64,000 bases of DNA from Marinisporobacter sp. (GTDB lineage Bacteria; Bacillota; Clostridia; Peptostreptococcales; Thermotaleaceae): NCBI GenBank assembly GCA_025210525.1, contig JAOARP010000024.1:16953-80952 (forward strand), written 5' to 3'. This document shows, piece after piece, positions 55,601 to 63,198 of the stretch (within the stretch, counting starts at the first letter, position 1; each line of letters opens with the position of its first letter). Made by a program: the position numbers and the translations under genes. The notes under the pieces are model-generated. The model was not told the origin of the DNA. It ran no database searches and saw only the letters and a program-made list of their open reading frames with translations.

Positions 55601-57772
55601 GGGAATAAAACTTCATATATAGATCCTAAAAAGAACGTTAATGAAAATGGAGTTACTGTAAAGTACCAATATGATGAACTTAACAGATTAGTACAAGTAA
55701 AAGATGCATTAAATCATATAACACAGATTCAATATGATGCACTAGATAACATAGAAAGCATTTTCTTAAAAGAAAATAGTAATGCTACACCTGTAAAACT
55801 ATATACAAAGGAGTTTGATGAATTAGGGAAAATCACTAAAAAAATGGATACTGCAGAGCATAATGAAATCTATAAATACAATCAATTAAACTTGTTAGAA
55901 AGTATTACAGATAGATTAGAAAATCAGTACCAATATACTTATGATAAACATATGCGTCCATTTTATGATAAGATACAAAGCAAGAATAATTTAAATAAAA
56001 TGGAATATAAGTATAATTACAAAACTCCAAACAATGTATCCCAAATAAATAGTTATGAAAATGGTGCCCTTACTGGAAATACTCTATACAATTATAATTC
56101 AAGAAACCAAATAATCTATAAACATATTGAACATGCATTAGATAAATATAGTTCTCATTTAGTGAATCAATACGACATTTTAGGAAGGCTTACAAGCAGT
56201 GCCATTGGAAAGGACAAACATAATTTATTTTCAACAAATTATAATTATGATAAAACAAGAATCGACACAATCAAAGTAGGAAAACATGGTACAATTAAAT
56301 ACGAATACTATTCAGACGGTAAATTGAAATCTACTATATATCCTCAGTTAAATAATGGCACATATATAACATCTTCTTACACGTACAATAAATTAAATCA
56401 ATTGGAGAGTATAACAAATAAAAAAGGATCTGTAGTATTATCAAGATTCAGTTATAGTTATGATCATAATGGAAATATAAAAACAATAACTGATTCAAAA
56501 GGAACAACTACCTTTAAATATGATAAGTTAAATAGATTAATAGAAGTAAGTCATCCAACTGAAGGCAAAACAACTTATACTTATGATTTAAGAGGTAACA
56601 GAAAAACAGCAAGTGGTACAAGCTATGTATTTAATTTCGAAAACATGAATTACCAACATAATGTAAAAGGTCAGTTAACTCAAATTACAAAAGATAATTC
56701 AAATATAGAATTTAAATATAATAGTGAAGGACTAAGATACAAAAAACAAACACCTTCCAAAGTGACACAATATCATTATGATTTAGGTGGAAAAGTAATA
56801 GCAGAATCAGATGAAAATGGAAATATTCTTTGCAATTATGTTTGGGGTGCGGGGCATGTACTCATGAAAATAGATGCTATGACAGGCTCTAAGTATTGCT
56901 ACTTATACAACGGGCATGGAGATGTAGTACAAATAGTTGATCAAAATGGAAATGTTGTAAATAGCTATGAATATGATGTATGGGGAAATATAAAAAATCA
57001 AAAGGAAACAATTGAAAACCCATTTAAATATGCAGGAGAAATTTATGATAAAGAAACCGGATTATATTATTTAAGAGCAAGATATTATGACCCTACCATA
57101 GGCAGATTTATTAGTGAGGATAGTTATGAGGGGCAAGTTACGAATCCACTTAGTTTGAATTTGTATACTTATTGCTACAATAATCCATTGATGCATGTTG
57201 ACCCAAGTGGGCATGAACCAAGAACAATGAAAATAGGAGATAAATATTATTTTGTACCTACTGATAGGGCAATGGAATTAATGGAAGATGGTGCAGGGTA
57301 TGTGCCTTTTGGAGGTTTTGTTGTATGGGGTGTAGAAAAAGCTGGAGGCAAATTGTTGAAGTTTGAGAAATTTGAGCATGACGATATAGGTGCAGCTACA
57401 GCTACATACTTAGATGCATTATCAAATTTTTCAGATTATGCTGATGATTTTATTGGAAAAGCAGCAGGCATATTTGGTGCAGGTTTAACAACCAAGTCAT
57501 TATTTGAAGAATTTTATAGTACAGATTATCAGTTAGATGAAACTATTGATTTTATAGTAGGTAGCAGTTTAACATCAGATTCAAGAGAAAAAGTTATAGC
57601 AAAATATTTATATACAAAACAAGTAATGACAGAGTTAATAAAAAAAGGTGATGTATCTTATAAATATGAAAAGGAGTGGTTTGGAATTTCATCTACACGA
57701 ACAAGTATAAGCTATAAACCTGAAGTAATAGAACAACTGAAAAAAGAACTGAACTCGTTGTTTGAAAAATAG
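52658..57772 (+). CDS. RHS-repeat polymorphic toxin, full length
   Basis: 1704 residues. The N-terminal region (about 1-90) lacks a signal peptide and leads into the beta-shell start (GKDGLDFALGRIYNS). Many YD repeats follow (YEYDGLGRVIAIT, YQYDELNRLVQV, FKYDKLNRLIEV). The core closes with the hyperconserved RARYYDPTIGRFISED and ends at DPSGH (residue 1519), the usual toxin junction. The C-terminal tip (about 1520-1704) has hydrophobic stretches (YVPFGGFVVWGV, AAGIFGAGLTTKSL) and no nuclease motif I recognise. The next gene is a small membrane protein in the immunity position. GGGGGC precedes the start. Confidence 0.93.
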   Translation: MSATVRDLMALNESTSSDFPYMNREKDTIGKLSKEQLYNQQFDKTKDLEDTVDRASGSLTYKEVDCIFPGKDGLDFALGRIYNSDMAQLAQYHLYNTFKIYNFPQNVKYITIKAYALDKKTGNTEQRDYCIYYDRWMDAERAYNKVCDLWNNGNLFRILNGAFNIEVRSIMGVTGVRQTNVHVGTHDRAIVFENKISQYNYPLERYNLGVGWSFNLPSIQNVSKVKNMDEQYFHDGSGHYYRIDFESEDNYSHLEGYQGKNLQLLKDNDSYSYGGRTSKYKLITADKKETYFSQDGAVIGIKDRFNNQIKFSYANNKLKQIIDSVGRIIDFTYNTVNSREENIVVTVKSPNTKENKTVTYTKFKNKVTIYPLKNIHGLHPDHSHENPAVKYMSYLRKVTHNDTAYAKVYEYENEYMNFLFNKKNIEDKDYASKIPVQLLSSVIHCHKDEKKIDFRRKFEYEKVKRNLGRDGAKHDFRIKAKYDQNRLYNKSNKRWFWGEKENLVNYTYFKDCSGYPNYSSSTDIPESFRFGSQMAADKIKSKTTFDGKQRFIQIEVIANNGEKKVDKNLAFDSTFDKKPIKIQNIEYDSNGQVSKDLYVEKAYTDWGGVRTITQPLTLRELNNRNIKTKYTTTFEYHPTFKFVTKKQWYQNADKVLTEGWIYYDSGNAVGRLRRYTDPQGKQTVYEYQFDGRGNVIKTTQKIILDDGKVAKTETIYGSETNYAYPKEIRVYHKENSREICTKSLNTYYMLTGLTKEVTDNANNKVFYEYDGLGRVIAITKPNFTNHDGETYKVKDLFSYNDYCLGANEDGSYEYQGKVYSRTMCTTNPTDTAKGYFNKTCLYHNYYGNLVKEILYDVEKNDWVTQQQYLYDNFQKPIAQIDGNSNRTDYGYDNWGRVHEVKDCFGNLYKTAYDLKNHLKINYFVPKEKVASYKANPSNDALKENVEETVFDLRNRPIEKRVYPQWPNRSNPFTSKIAYDTAGNKTSYIDPKKNVNENGVTVKYQYDELNRLVQVKDALNHITQIQYDALDNIESIFLKENSNATPVKLYTKEFDELGKITKKMDTAEHNEIYKYNQLNLLESITDRLENQYQYTYDKHMRPFYDKIQSKNNLNKMEYKYNYKTPNNVSQINSYENGALTGNTLYNYNSRNQIIYKHIEHALDKYSSHLVNQYDILGRLTSSAIGKDKHNLFSTNYNYDKTRIDTIKVGKHGTIKYEYYSDGKLKSTIYPQLNNGTYITSSYTYNKLNQLESITNKKGSVVLSRFSYSYDHNGNIKTITDSKGTTTFKYDKLNRLIEVSHPTEGKTTYTYDLRGNRKTASGTSYVFNFENMNYQHNVKGQLTQITKDNSNIEFKYNSEGLRYKKQTPSKVTQYHYDLGGKVIAESDENGNILCNYVWGAGHVLMKIDAMTGSKYCYLYNGHGDVVQIVDQNGNVVNSYEYDVWGNIKNQKETIENPFKYAGEIYDKETGLYYLRARYYDPTIGRFISEDSYEGQVTNPLSLNLYTYCYNNPLMHVDPSGHEPRTMKIGDKYYFVPTDRAMELMEDGAGYVPFGGFVVWGVEKAGGKLLKFEKFEHDDIGAATATYLDALSNFSDYADDFIGKAAGIFGAGLTTKSLFEEFYSTDYQLDETIDFIVGSSLTSDSREKVIAKYLYTKQVMTELIKKGDVSYKYEKEWFGISSTRTSISYKPEVIEQLKKELNSLFEK
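57082..57214 (+). repeat. RHS core-end segment, copy 1 (matches 62150-62282)
   Basis: 133 bases encoding YYDPTIGRFISEDSYEG to DPSGH, closely similar at DNA and protein level to a segment in front of the orphan barnase tip. Such shared junctions allow homologous exchange of toxin tips. Confidence 0.85.
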
Positions 57773-57810
57773 TTAAATGCTTAAATTAGATAATGTGGGG
57801 AAGTGGTATA

Positions 57811-57999
57811 ATGCTAGAATTAGTAATGGTATTATTGATAGCAAATATTGGTTTATGGATAAGATTTTCAAGACATTTTGATATTAAAAAGAGAGTTATA
57901 ATAATATTAATATTTAATATCTTAATAATTGGGGTATGGATAGATGTTAATTTTTTAAATGCTAGCATTAAAAATTTCATTCTAAAATTAATATCATAG
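57811..57999 (+). CDS. Small two-helix membrane protein, putative immunity to the RHS tip
   Basis: 62 residues, almost wholly hydrophobic, with two likely membrane helices (about 2-18 and 27-50) separated by the basic loop RFSRHFDIKKR. GGGGAAGTGG precedes the ATG at 57811, which is why the earlier in-frame ATG is not used. It starts 38 bases after the RHS toxin stop. Immunity proteins lie in this position, and a membrane-embedded one suits a membrane-active toxin. That role is inferred from position and topology. Confidence 0.6.
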   Translation: MLELVMVLLIANIGLWIRFSRHFDIKKRVIIILIFNILIIGVWIDVNFLNASIKNFILKLIS

Positions 58000-58190
58000 A
58001 TATATCGGAGTATTTTGCTTAATTCACCGCAAAAATTTGAACAAGCTTACTGCAAAACTAACGAGAAAATAAAATAAATAATATAAATCTTGTATTTACA
58101 TGGTTTTGTGACTACTCTAATAAACTAAAGCTTACTGCATAATCTAAATTCTGTAGTGAGATAATGAAAAAATGAATAATCAAACAAAGA

Positions 58191-58222
58191 AGTCAACGGA
58201 GAAAAATCCGTTGGCTTTTTTC
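58191..58222 (+). terminator. Intrinsic terminator upstream of the integrase
   Basis: AGTCAACGGA (58191-58200) pairs with TCCGTTGGCT (58207-58216; one G-U pair), then TTTTT. It may end the toxin operon or lie at the edge of the integrase unit. The 58000-58190 stretch before it shows no gene. Confidence 0.75.
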
Positions 58223-58250
58223 GTGCAGAAAAACAAAGGAGGGATGCACT

Positions 58251-59261
58251 GTGCAAAATGTTTGCCTAAATGTGCAACAGAAAAATCTAAGGGATACTTT
58301 CCCCTATCCCATAAGGAAAAAATCTGAGAGTGTGGCAACAAACACGACTCTGAGGGTAGTGGGTGAGGAAAATAAGGATACAGCAGAAGAATTGACAGAT
58401 AGATTCTGCGAGTGTCTTTTGGAGGATGGAAAGAGTCTAAAGACAATTGAGAGCTATGGTGGAGATGTGAAAGGGTTTCTTACATACATGAAGGAAATGG
58501 GAGTAGAATTTCGTGGAGAGCTGAAACGATTCTACGTTGCCAGTTACAGGAACGTTCTTCTCGAGAAAGATTTCAAGCCTGCTACCATTAATAAGAAAAT
58601 CAATAGTTTACAGTCCTTTAACTATTACCTAATAGAGAAAGGGTACATGAATGAAAACATCATCAATCTAAGGCGTGACAGGGTGAAGATAGCCACAGGC
58701 TCAGAGCATCAAGTGGAAGTTTTTTCAGAACAACAGGTAAATAGGATTCTTTTCTACATCCAAGACCAGAAGAAAGTAAGTCTAAGGGATAGAATGATAA
58801 TCCTCCTTTTGTTGTTTACAGGGGTAAGGGTTAGCGAACTGTGTAACATCAAAATCAAGAACATAGATTTTCTAATAGGACACTTGCAGATGTCTGGGAA
58901 AGGGGGAAAGTTTCGTGAGATTCCATTGAAAGAGGAAGTAGTCGAAGCAATAAAAGAATATCTAATAGTTAGGGATATCAATAAATACAAAGATTCAGAA
59001 TACCTAATCCTAGGGCAAAGGGGAGCAATTCAGAGGGATGCTGTAAATACACTTCTTGAGAAACATACAAGACAAGGAAGGTTTGAGAAGAAACTCAAGC
59101 CCCATACTTTCAGACACACCTTCTGTACGAGATTAATCAATAAAGGAGTACCACTGACAACAGTAAGTAAACTTGCAGGACATGCAAGTATTGAAACAAC
59201 AGCTAAGTTCTACATCAATTCTAGTAAAGAAGACAAAATAAAAGCAGTAAATATGCTGTAA
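58251..59261 (+). CDS. Tyrosine recombinase/integrase (XerC/D-like)
   Basis: 336 residues. SAM-like core-binding domain (about 45-140) and catalytic domain (about 155-335). The catalytic set is R193 (TGVRVSE), K217 region (SGKGGKFREI), H285 and R288 (PHTFRHTF), H311 (AGHASIETT) and the nucleophile Y321 (KFYINSS). GTG start with AAAGGAGGG upstream. The base composition is visibly richer in G than the toxin operon before it, which suggests a separate origin. It probably moves this small unit. Confidence 0.9.
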   Translation: MQNVCLNVQQKNLRDTFPYPIRKKSESVATNTTLRVVGEENKDTAEELTDRFCECLLEDGKSLKTIESYGGDVKGFLTYMKEMGVEFRGELKRFYVASYRNVLLEKDFKPATINKKINSLQSFNYYLIEKGYMNENIINLRRDRVKIATGSEHQVEVFSEQQVNRILFYIQDQKKVSLRDRMIILLLLFTGVRVSELCNIKIKNIDFLIGHLQMSGKGGKFREIPLKEEVVEAIKEYLIVRDINKYKDSEYLILGQRGAIQRDAVNTLLEKHTRQGRFEKKLKPHTFRHTFCTRLINKGVPLTTVSKLAGHASIETTAKFYINSSKEDKIKAVNML

Positions 59262-59276
59262 GGGAGGAGAAAGAAG

Positions 59277-59678
59277 ATGCTAATCATCAATACAATGCAA
59301 GACATAAGAAAAATAAAGTTAGAACAACAACTACCACAAGTGTTGGTGGAGGAATTGGAGAAGTATTTCAAAGAGCTAGTAGAAAATCTAACAGGAAAAA
59401 AGAACTGGAACATATACAGCATTGAGCATGATGGCTCAATCGTTGTTCTTGAGAATACAGATAACCCCCATGACCTAGATGAGATAGGATTTTCAAAGGC
59501 ACATGGGGGTATTTTTAGTTCTTATCCAGAGTTTGCAAACACAATAGAGCTAGAGGGAGAATCTTACTACAAGATAATCATAGTTTGTAATAATTCCTAT
59601 GCACTTGTTGTATATAGCAAAGTAGGTCAGTTTGGTGAAGAATTTGAACACTGGATACAGGAATACATAGAAGACTAA
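59277..59678 (+). CDS. Hypothetical protein linked to the integrase
   Basis: 133 residues, acidic, soluble. A helical N-terminus (LPQVLVEELEKYFKELVENL) is followed by an alpha/beta part (YSIEHDGSIVVLEN, YYKIIIVCNNSYALVVYS). GGGAGGAGAAAG precedes the start and it begins 15 bases after the integrase, so the two are coexpressed. I recognise no family. Confidence 0.65.
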   Translation: MLIINTMQDIRKIKLEQQLPQVLVEELEKYFKELVENLTGKKNWNIYSIEHDGSIVVLENTDNPHDLDEIGFSKAHGGIFSSYPEFANTIELEGESYYKIIIVCNNSYALVVYSKVGQFGEEFEHWIQEYIED

Positions 59679-59703
59679 AAAATCATAAGAAAGGGTGATA
59701 AAC

Positions 59704-59844
59704 ATGGAACTAGCATTACTAATAGCAAGAATCATTTTGTTGATAGTACAGGGACTTTCTGCGGCAGCAGTAGGTCAAGTAGCAGGGGAAAGTGGAGCAG
59801 ACTTTGCAGAACTCTGGAGTCTCCTTCCCAGTAAGTACAAGTAA
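59704..59844 (+). CDS. Small hydrophobic protein linked to the integrase
   Basis: 46 residues with a good AAAGGGTGAT site, ATG at 59704 and stop at 59842-59844. One hydrophobic N-terminal stretch (MELALLIARIILLIVQGL) is followed by a small-residue-rich segment (SAAAVGQVAGESGADF) and a basic end. It lies 25 bases after the previous gene in the same unit. No function can be proposed. Confidence 0.55.
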   Translation: MELALLIARIILLIVQGLSAAAVGQVAGESGADFAELWSLLPSKYK

Positions 59845-60415
59845 AAACACAGAAACTGGGGGAGAAGGACACTGTTGGGTCACATTTTGGGCGGATGCAA
59901 TTCTCAGAAGTCAAAGAAAACAGTGGAGTTGGGTGCTTGGGCACATCTGGACACAGAACGATTTTCCCTGAGAGAATTTTCGTGGTGGAGCTGAAAACTG
60001 AAAGAGAAAACAAAAGTGCTCTCAGATACGCCCATACGCCCAAACTCAGTGAAATCAACATAAACATCAGATTCAATACGCCCAAACTATGTCCAAATTG
60101 AAACCAAATGTACCCAAATGATTACAAATAAATACAAATATGGAAAACCAGAAAAGAATAATTGATGAAAAGCATTCTTGAGGATTGAGAAAAACAGAGT
60201 AAAAAGAAGCATGGATACGATTGAGGGAGTTGTAAAATAATGTAAGCTCAAAATGGTGATTTTCCATGGAGGAAAGTCTATACTCAAAAATCTGGAAACT
60301 GTTTTACCCGTGGATGTCCATTGATTGTGAAAAAATGAAAAATCACTAGAAATGGCTAAAACTCAATAGATTCAGCTTTTGTATAGGCGTTGTATCTCAT
60401 ATAAAATATCATTGT
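59845..60415. other. Non-coding stretch between integrase unit and IS110 element
   Basis: I see no convincing gene. It contains short imperfect repeats around ATACGCCCAAACT (about 60028-60045 and 60077-60090) and otherwise A-rich unstructured sequence. It may hold one end of the integrase-borne unit. Confidence 0.4.
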
Positions 60416-60452
60416 GAGAAGGATACAAATTTCTCCTTCTCCCTAATTTTTT
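60416..60452 (+). terminator. Hairpin with T-run before the IS110 element
   Basis: GAGAAGGA (60416-60423) pairs with TCCTTCTC (60434-60441), then CCTAATTTTTTT. It lies near the presumed left edge of the IS110 element. Confidence 0.65.
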
Positions 60453-60509
60453 TGCGGATGAGAAACCTAAAAAAACGAATCGACTAAAAAAATAAGCATA
60501 TATCATATA

Positions 60510-60800
60510 ATTGAATATCTTTCGGGAAGTTCCTCGTAGGGAACGATAAACTGGCTGATAATATCTTTGTGGGTCGCAAGACTAACACTTTAGAGCAAGT
60601 GCCGTTGTCTAAACCTACAGGGGAACATATGAAAGATAGGAGAGTTTTCACATGTAATACCAAAGGTATTGGTACTAGATGTAAGAACTTTTTACCTTGC
60701 AGTAAAATGGACTAGCTCAATTATCAATGCGGAGCATGTAGTCTAATGCTTTACGCTGTCATTAAGGATGCTGACATTTTCATACAAGCAAGGAAGCACA
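60510..60800 (+). ncRNA. Structured RNA in IS110 left end, candidate bridge RNA
   Basis: Nested complementary segments can be read by eye. Domain 1: TATCTTT 60562-60568 with AAAGATA 60632-60638; GTGGGT 60569-60574 with ACCTAC 60613-60618; AGAC 60579-60582 with GTCT 60607-60610; CACTT 60586-60590 with AAGTG 60597-60601. A 5' hairpin GTTCC/GGAAC lies near 60530-60545, AATACC/GGTATT at 60656-60670, and GACTA-GCTC/GAGC-TAGTC near 60710-60742. IS110 elements encode such RNAs between the left end and the recombinase gene. The guide loops were not deciphered. Confidence 0.5.
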
Positions 60801-60830
60801 TTGAAAATTGAATAAAAGGGAGGAATCATA

Positions 60831-62057
60831 ATGCATCCAAAGATGAAACATGTTTACGTGGGAGTAGATACCCACAAAAGGACTCATACAGCAGTCATTA
60901 TTAATTGTTTTGGAGAAAAGCTTGGAGAGATAACGTTGGAGAATAAGCCATCAGAGTACGAAAAGCTACTAAAGGAAGCAAAAAAACATGTTAAGAAGGG
61001 AATAACTCCAATCTTTGGACTAGAAGATACTGGAGCATCAGGAAGACCCCTTGCTGTGTACCTACTAGGAAAGAAACAAAAGGTCAAGAAGGTAGACGCA
61101 TCCCTTAGTAGTTCAGAGAGAAAAAATCAAGCAATCACTCATAAGACAGATAGCTATGATGCTCTTTGTGTTGCAAGGGTGCTACTGAATAGACTGGATG
61201 AACTTCCAAACGCAGACCCACAGGATATCTACTGGACACTAGGAATGTTAGTAGGAAGAAGAGATGCAATAGTAAAATCATCAACAACACTAAAGAACCA
61301 GTTGCATACACATCTAGTACACCACTACCCAAGCTACAGAAAATTCTTCTACGTCTTCGATTGTAAATCAGCACTTGCTTTGTGGGAAAAATATCCTTCA
61401 CCATCTAAACTAAATGGTGTAACAGTTGAAAAACTAGGAAAGTTTCTCCATGAACATAGTAGTGGATTCTTCTCAGAAAAGAAAGCTAAGGCGATTCTTG
61501 ACCTTGTTGAGAAGGATGGAGATACTACTACCGAGTTCCAAGAAAGCAGGGACTTCATGATACAAACCTTCGTAAAGCAACTAAGACACAATAATGAGGA
61601 AGTAGGCAAGATTGAAAAAGAGATAAAGAATATCATGGATAGGTTAGGATATAAGCTTGAAACCATGATAGGTGTAGATGTAGTAACTGCGGCATCACTA
61701 GTAGCAGAAATAGGAGACATAGGAAGATTCTCAAGTGCTGGCAAACTTGCAAAATACGCAGGGATTGCACCTGTACAATACTCATCTGGTGATAGCAACA
61801 GGTCATTCAGAAACAAGCAGGGAAACAGAAAACTCTACGAGATATTTCGTAGGCTTGCCGCAAGACAGATAAACAAAGGTAGGAACAAGAATAAGCCTGT
61901 AAACGGTATTTTCTATGACTACTACGAAAAGAAAATGACAGAAGGGAAAACAGGCAATCAAGCTTTACTCTGTGTCATGAGAAGGCTTGTAAACATCATC
62001 TATGGCATGATGAAAAATAAGACCGAATACATTCACCCAATGCTTTCCAGTGCATAG
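60831..62057 (+). CDS. IS110-family transposase (DEDD/serine recombinase)
   Basis: 408 residues. The N-terminal RuvC-like DEDD domain has D13 (VGVDTHKRTH), E65 (GLEDTGAS) and the D107/D110 region (HKTDSYDALCVA). A central coiled coil is followed by the C-terminal transposase_20 domain (ETMIGVDVVTAASLVAEIGDI, AGIAPVQYSSGDSNR), where the conserved serine lies. GGGAGGAAT precedes the ATG. Full length, so potentially active. It separates an orphan RHS tip from any core. Confidence 0.93.
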   Translation: MHPKMKHVYVGVDTHKRTHTAVIINCFGEKLGEITLENKPSEYEKLLKEAKKHVKKGITPIFGLEDTGASGRPLAVYLLGKKQKVKKVDASLSSSERKNQAITHKTDSYDALCVARVLLNRLDELPNADPQDIYWTLGMLVGRRDAIVKSSTTLKNQLHTHLVHHYPSYRKFFYVFDCKSALALWEKYPSPSKLNGVTVEKLGKFLHEHSSGFFSEKKAKAILDLVEKDGDTTTEFQESRDFMIQTFVKQLRHNNEEVGKIEKEIKNIMDRLGYKLETMIGVDVVTAASLVAEIGDIGRFSSAGKLAKYAGIAPVQYSSGDSNRSFRNKQGNRKLYEIFRRLAARQINKGRNKNKPVNGIFYDYYEKKMTEGKTGNQALLCVMRRLVNIIYGMMKNKTEYIHPMLSSA

Positions 62058-62147
62058 GGGAAATGGTACAATAAAGGAAAAAAGTACAGGAGGTATGAAA
62101 AATCAAGCATACCTCCAATTCTAGGAAGAAAGTTATTACTTAATTAA

Positions 62148-62861
62148 GGATATTACGATAGTACTATAGGTAGATTTATTAGTGAGGATAGCTATGAGGG
62201 AAGTGTGACGAATCCGCTTAGTTTGAATCTGTATACATATACACATAATAATCCATTAATATACCATGACCCAAGTGGACATATAATTACACCAGCAGAT
62301 AGACAGTTTAGAAATAACCATATGCGTGAACATGGAGAAAAATATGGTAAATATATGGTTGGTCATATTGCCCAAGAAGCTGTCGAAGAAGTTATAGAAA
62401 AAGCAGGTAGAAAATTCGTTCTTAAAAAGGGACTTGGAAAAATTGTACCGGGTGCAGATGGGTTTTTAACTGTTTGGAATGCTCGTATGATTGAAGCTGG
62501 AGAAATAGAAGCAGATATTAAGGGGACGGGTAAAATCCTCAATAAAATGGATGATGTATCTGGTTATGTAGCAGAGAATGGCAAGTTACCAGATAACTTT
62601 ATCACTAAAGCTGATGCAAAGAAGCTTGGGTGGAATCCAAAAGAAGGTAACCTTGCTGATGTAGCACCGGGTAAAAGCATTGGTGGAGACATATTTAGAA
62701 ATAAAGAAGGTCTACTTCCTAAGGCTGATTATAGAGTATGGTACGAAGCTGATATAAACTATACGTCTGGTTTTAGAGGAAGTGATAGATTACTTTACTC
62801 TAGTGATGGTTTGATTTATAAGACCATAGACCATTATAAGACGTTTACTCAGATAAAATAG
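62148..62861 (+). CDS. Orphan RHS C-terminal tip with barnase ribonuclease domain
   Basis: The frame is open from 62148, with no start of its own except possibly GTG at 62205 (GAGGGA upstream). It encodes the RHS core end (YYDSTIGRFISED ... DPSGH), a linker and an unmistakable barnase: LPDNFITKADAKKLGW, NLADVAPGKSIGGDIF, EADINYTSGFRGSDR, DHYKTF. Counting from GTG 62205, the catalytic residues are E181, R191, R195 and H210, all present. The fragment lost its RHS body, so it is a spare toxin tip that could be recombined onto the complete RHS gene upstream. The barstar gene follows. Confidence 0.9.
   Translation, partial: GYYDSTIGRFISEDSYEGSVTNPLSLNLYTYTHNNPLIYHDPSGHIITPADRQFRNNHMREHGEKYGKYMVGHIAQEAVEEVIEKAGRKFVLKKGLGKIVPGADGFLTVWNARMIEAGEIEADIKGTGKILNKMDDVSGYVAENGKLPDNFITKADAKKLGWNPKEGNLADVAPGKSIGGDIFRNKEGLLPKADYRVWYEADINYTSGFRGSDRLLYSSDGLIYKTIDHYKTFTQIK
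62150..62282 (+). repeat. RHS core-end segment, copy 2 (matches 57082-57214)
   Basis: 133 bases encoding the RHS junction region in front of the barnase tip, the presumed site for recombination with the intact RHS gene about 5 kb upstream. Confidence 0.85.
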
Positions 62862-62871
62862 GAGGCGGAAA

Positions 62872-63147
62872 ATGCAAATAGTAATTGATGGCTCAAAATT
62901 TAAAGATAAAGAGCAATTTCATAGCTATATAAAAGAGCTTATGGATTTGCCTGATTATTATGGTGGAAATCTTGATGCTTTATGGGACTGCTTAACTGGG
63001 TGGGTAGATTTACCTATGTATGTTAAATGGATAAATTTCGCTACAAGTAAGATTTCTCTTGGAGATTATGCTGATAGAGTATTAGAAACATTCAAAGACA
63101 CAGAAGAAGAACTTGGAGTTGATTTTAGAGTAGATATTGAAGAGTAA
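62872..63147 (+). CDS. Barstar-family immunity protein
   Basis: 91 residues. The barnase-binding helix and loop read LPDYYGGNLDALWDC; Y29, D35, W38 and D39 stand at the same positions as in barstar, with LTGWVDLP after them. GGAGGCG precedes the ATG, 10 bases after the barnase tip. It would bind and block the adjacent ribonuclease in the cytoplasm. Retention next to a tip without a body protects against sibling cells that deliver the barnase form. Confidence 0.95.
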   Translation: MQIVIDGSKFKDKEQFHSYIKELMDLPDYYGGNLDALWDCLTGWVDLPMYVKWINFATSKISLGDYADRVLETFKDTEEELGVDFRVDIEE

Positions 63148-63162
63148 GAACTAATTAAAAAG

Positions 63163-63198
63163 TGGCGATGCGAATTTTATTTTGCATCGTCATTTTTA
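63163..63198 (+). terminator. Intrinsic terminator of the barstar gene
   Basis: GGCGATGC and GCATCGTC flank GAATTTTATTTT and are followed by ATTTTT. Confidence 0.8.

Larger units (their letters stand above)
60480..62149 (+). mobile_element. IS110-family insertion sequence (approximate limits)
   Basis: The unit consists of about 350 bases of structured non-coding DNA, an IS110-type transposase gene, and about 90 bases of 3' flank with a 9-bp hairpin (62089-62097 with 62108-62116). RHS coding sequence resumes abruptly at about 62150, which places the right end near there. The left end is estimated, because IS110 elements lack long terminal inverted repeats. Confidence 0.7.

Noticed and set aside
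59732..60287. Several minus- and plus-strand frames in the 59.7-60.3 kb gap
   Set aside because: They lack ribosome binding sites, overlap each other or the 46-codon gene, and have implausible composition.
60510..60800. Group I intron (IStron-like) reading of the structured RNA before the IS110 gene
   Set aside because: AGACTA and TAGTCT could mimic the P7 pair, but the nested helices I can read enclose the first of these, and typical P/Q and S segments are not recognisable. The IS110 context favours a bridge RNA.
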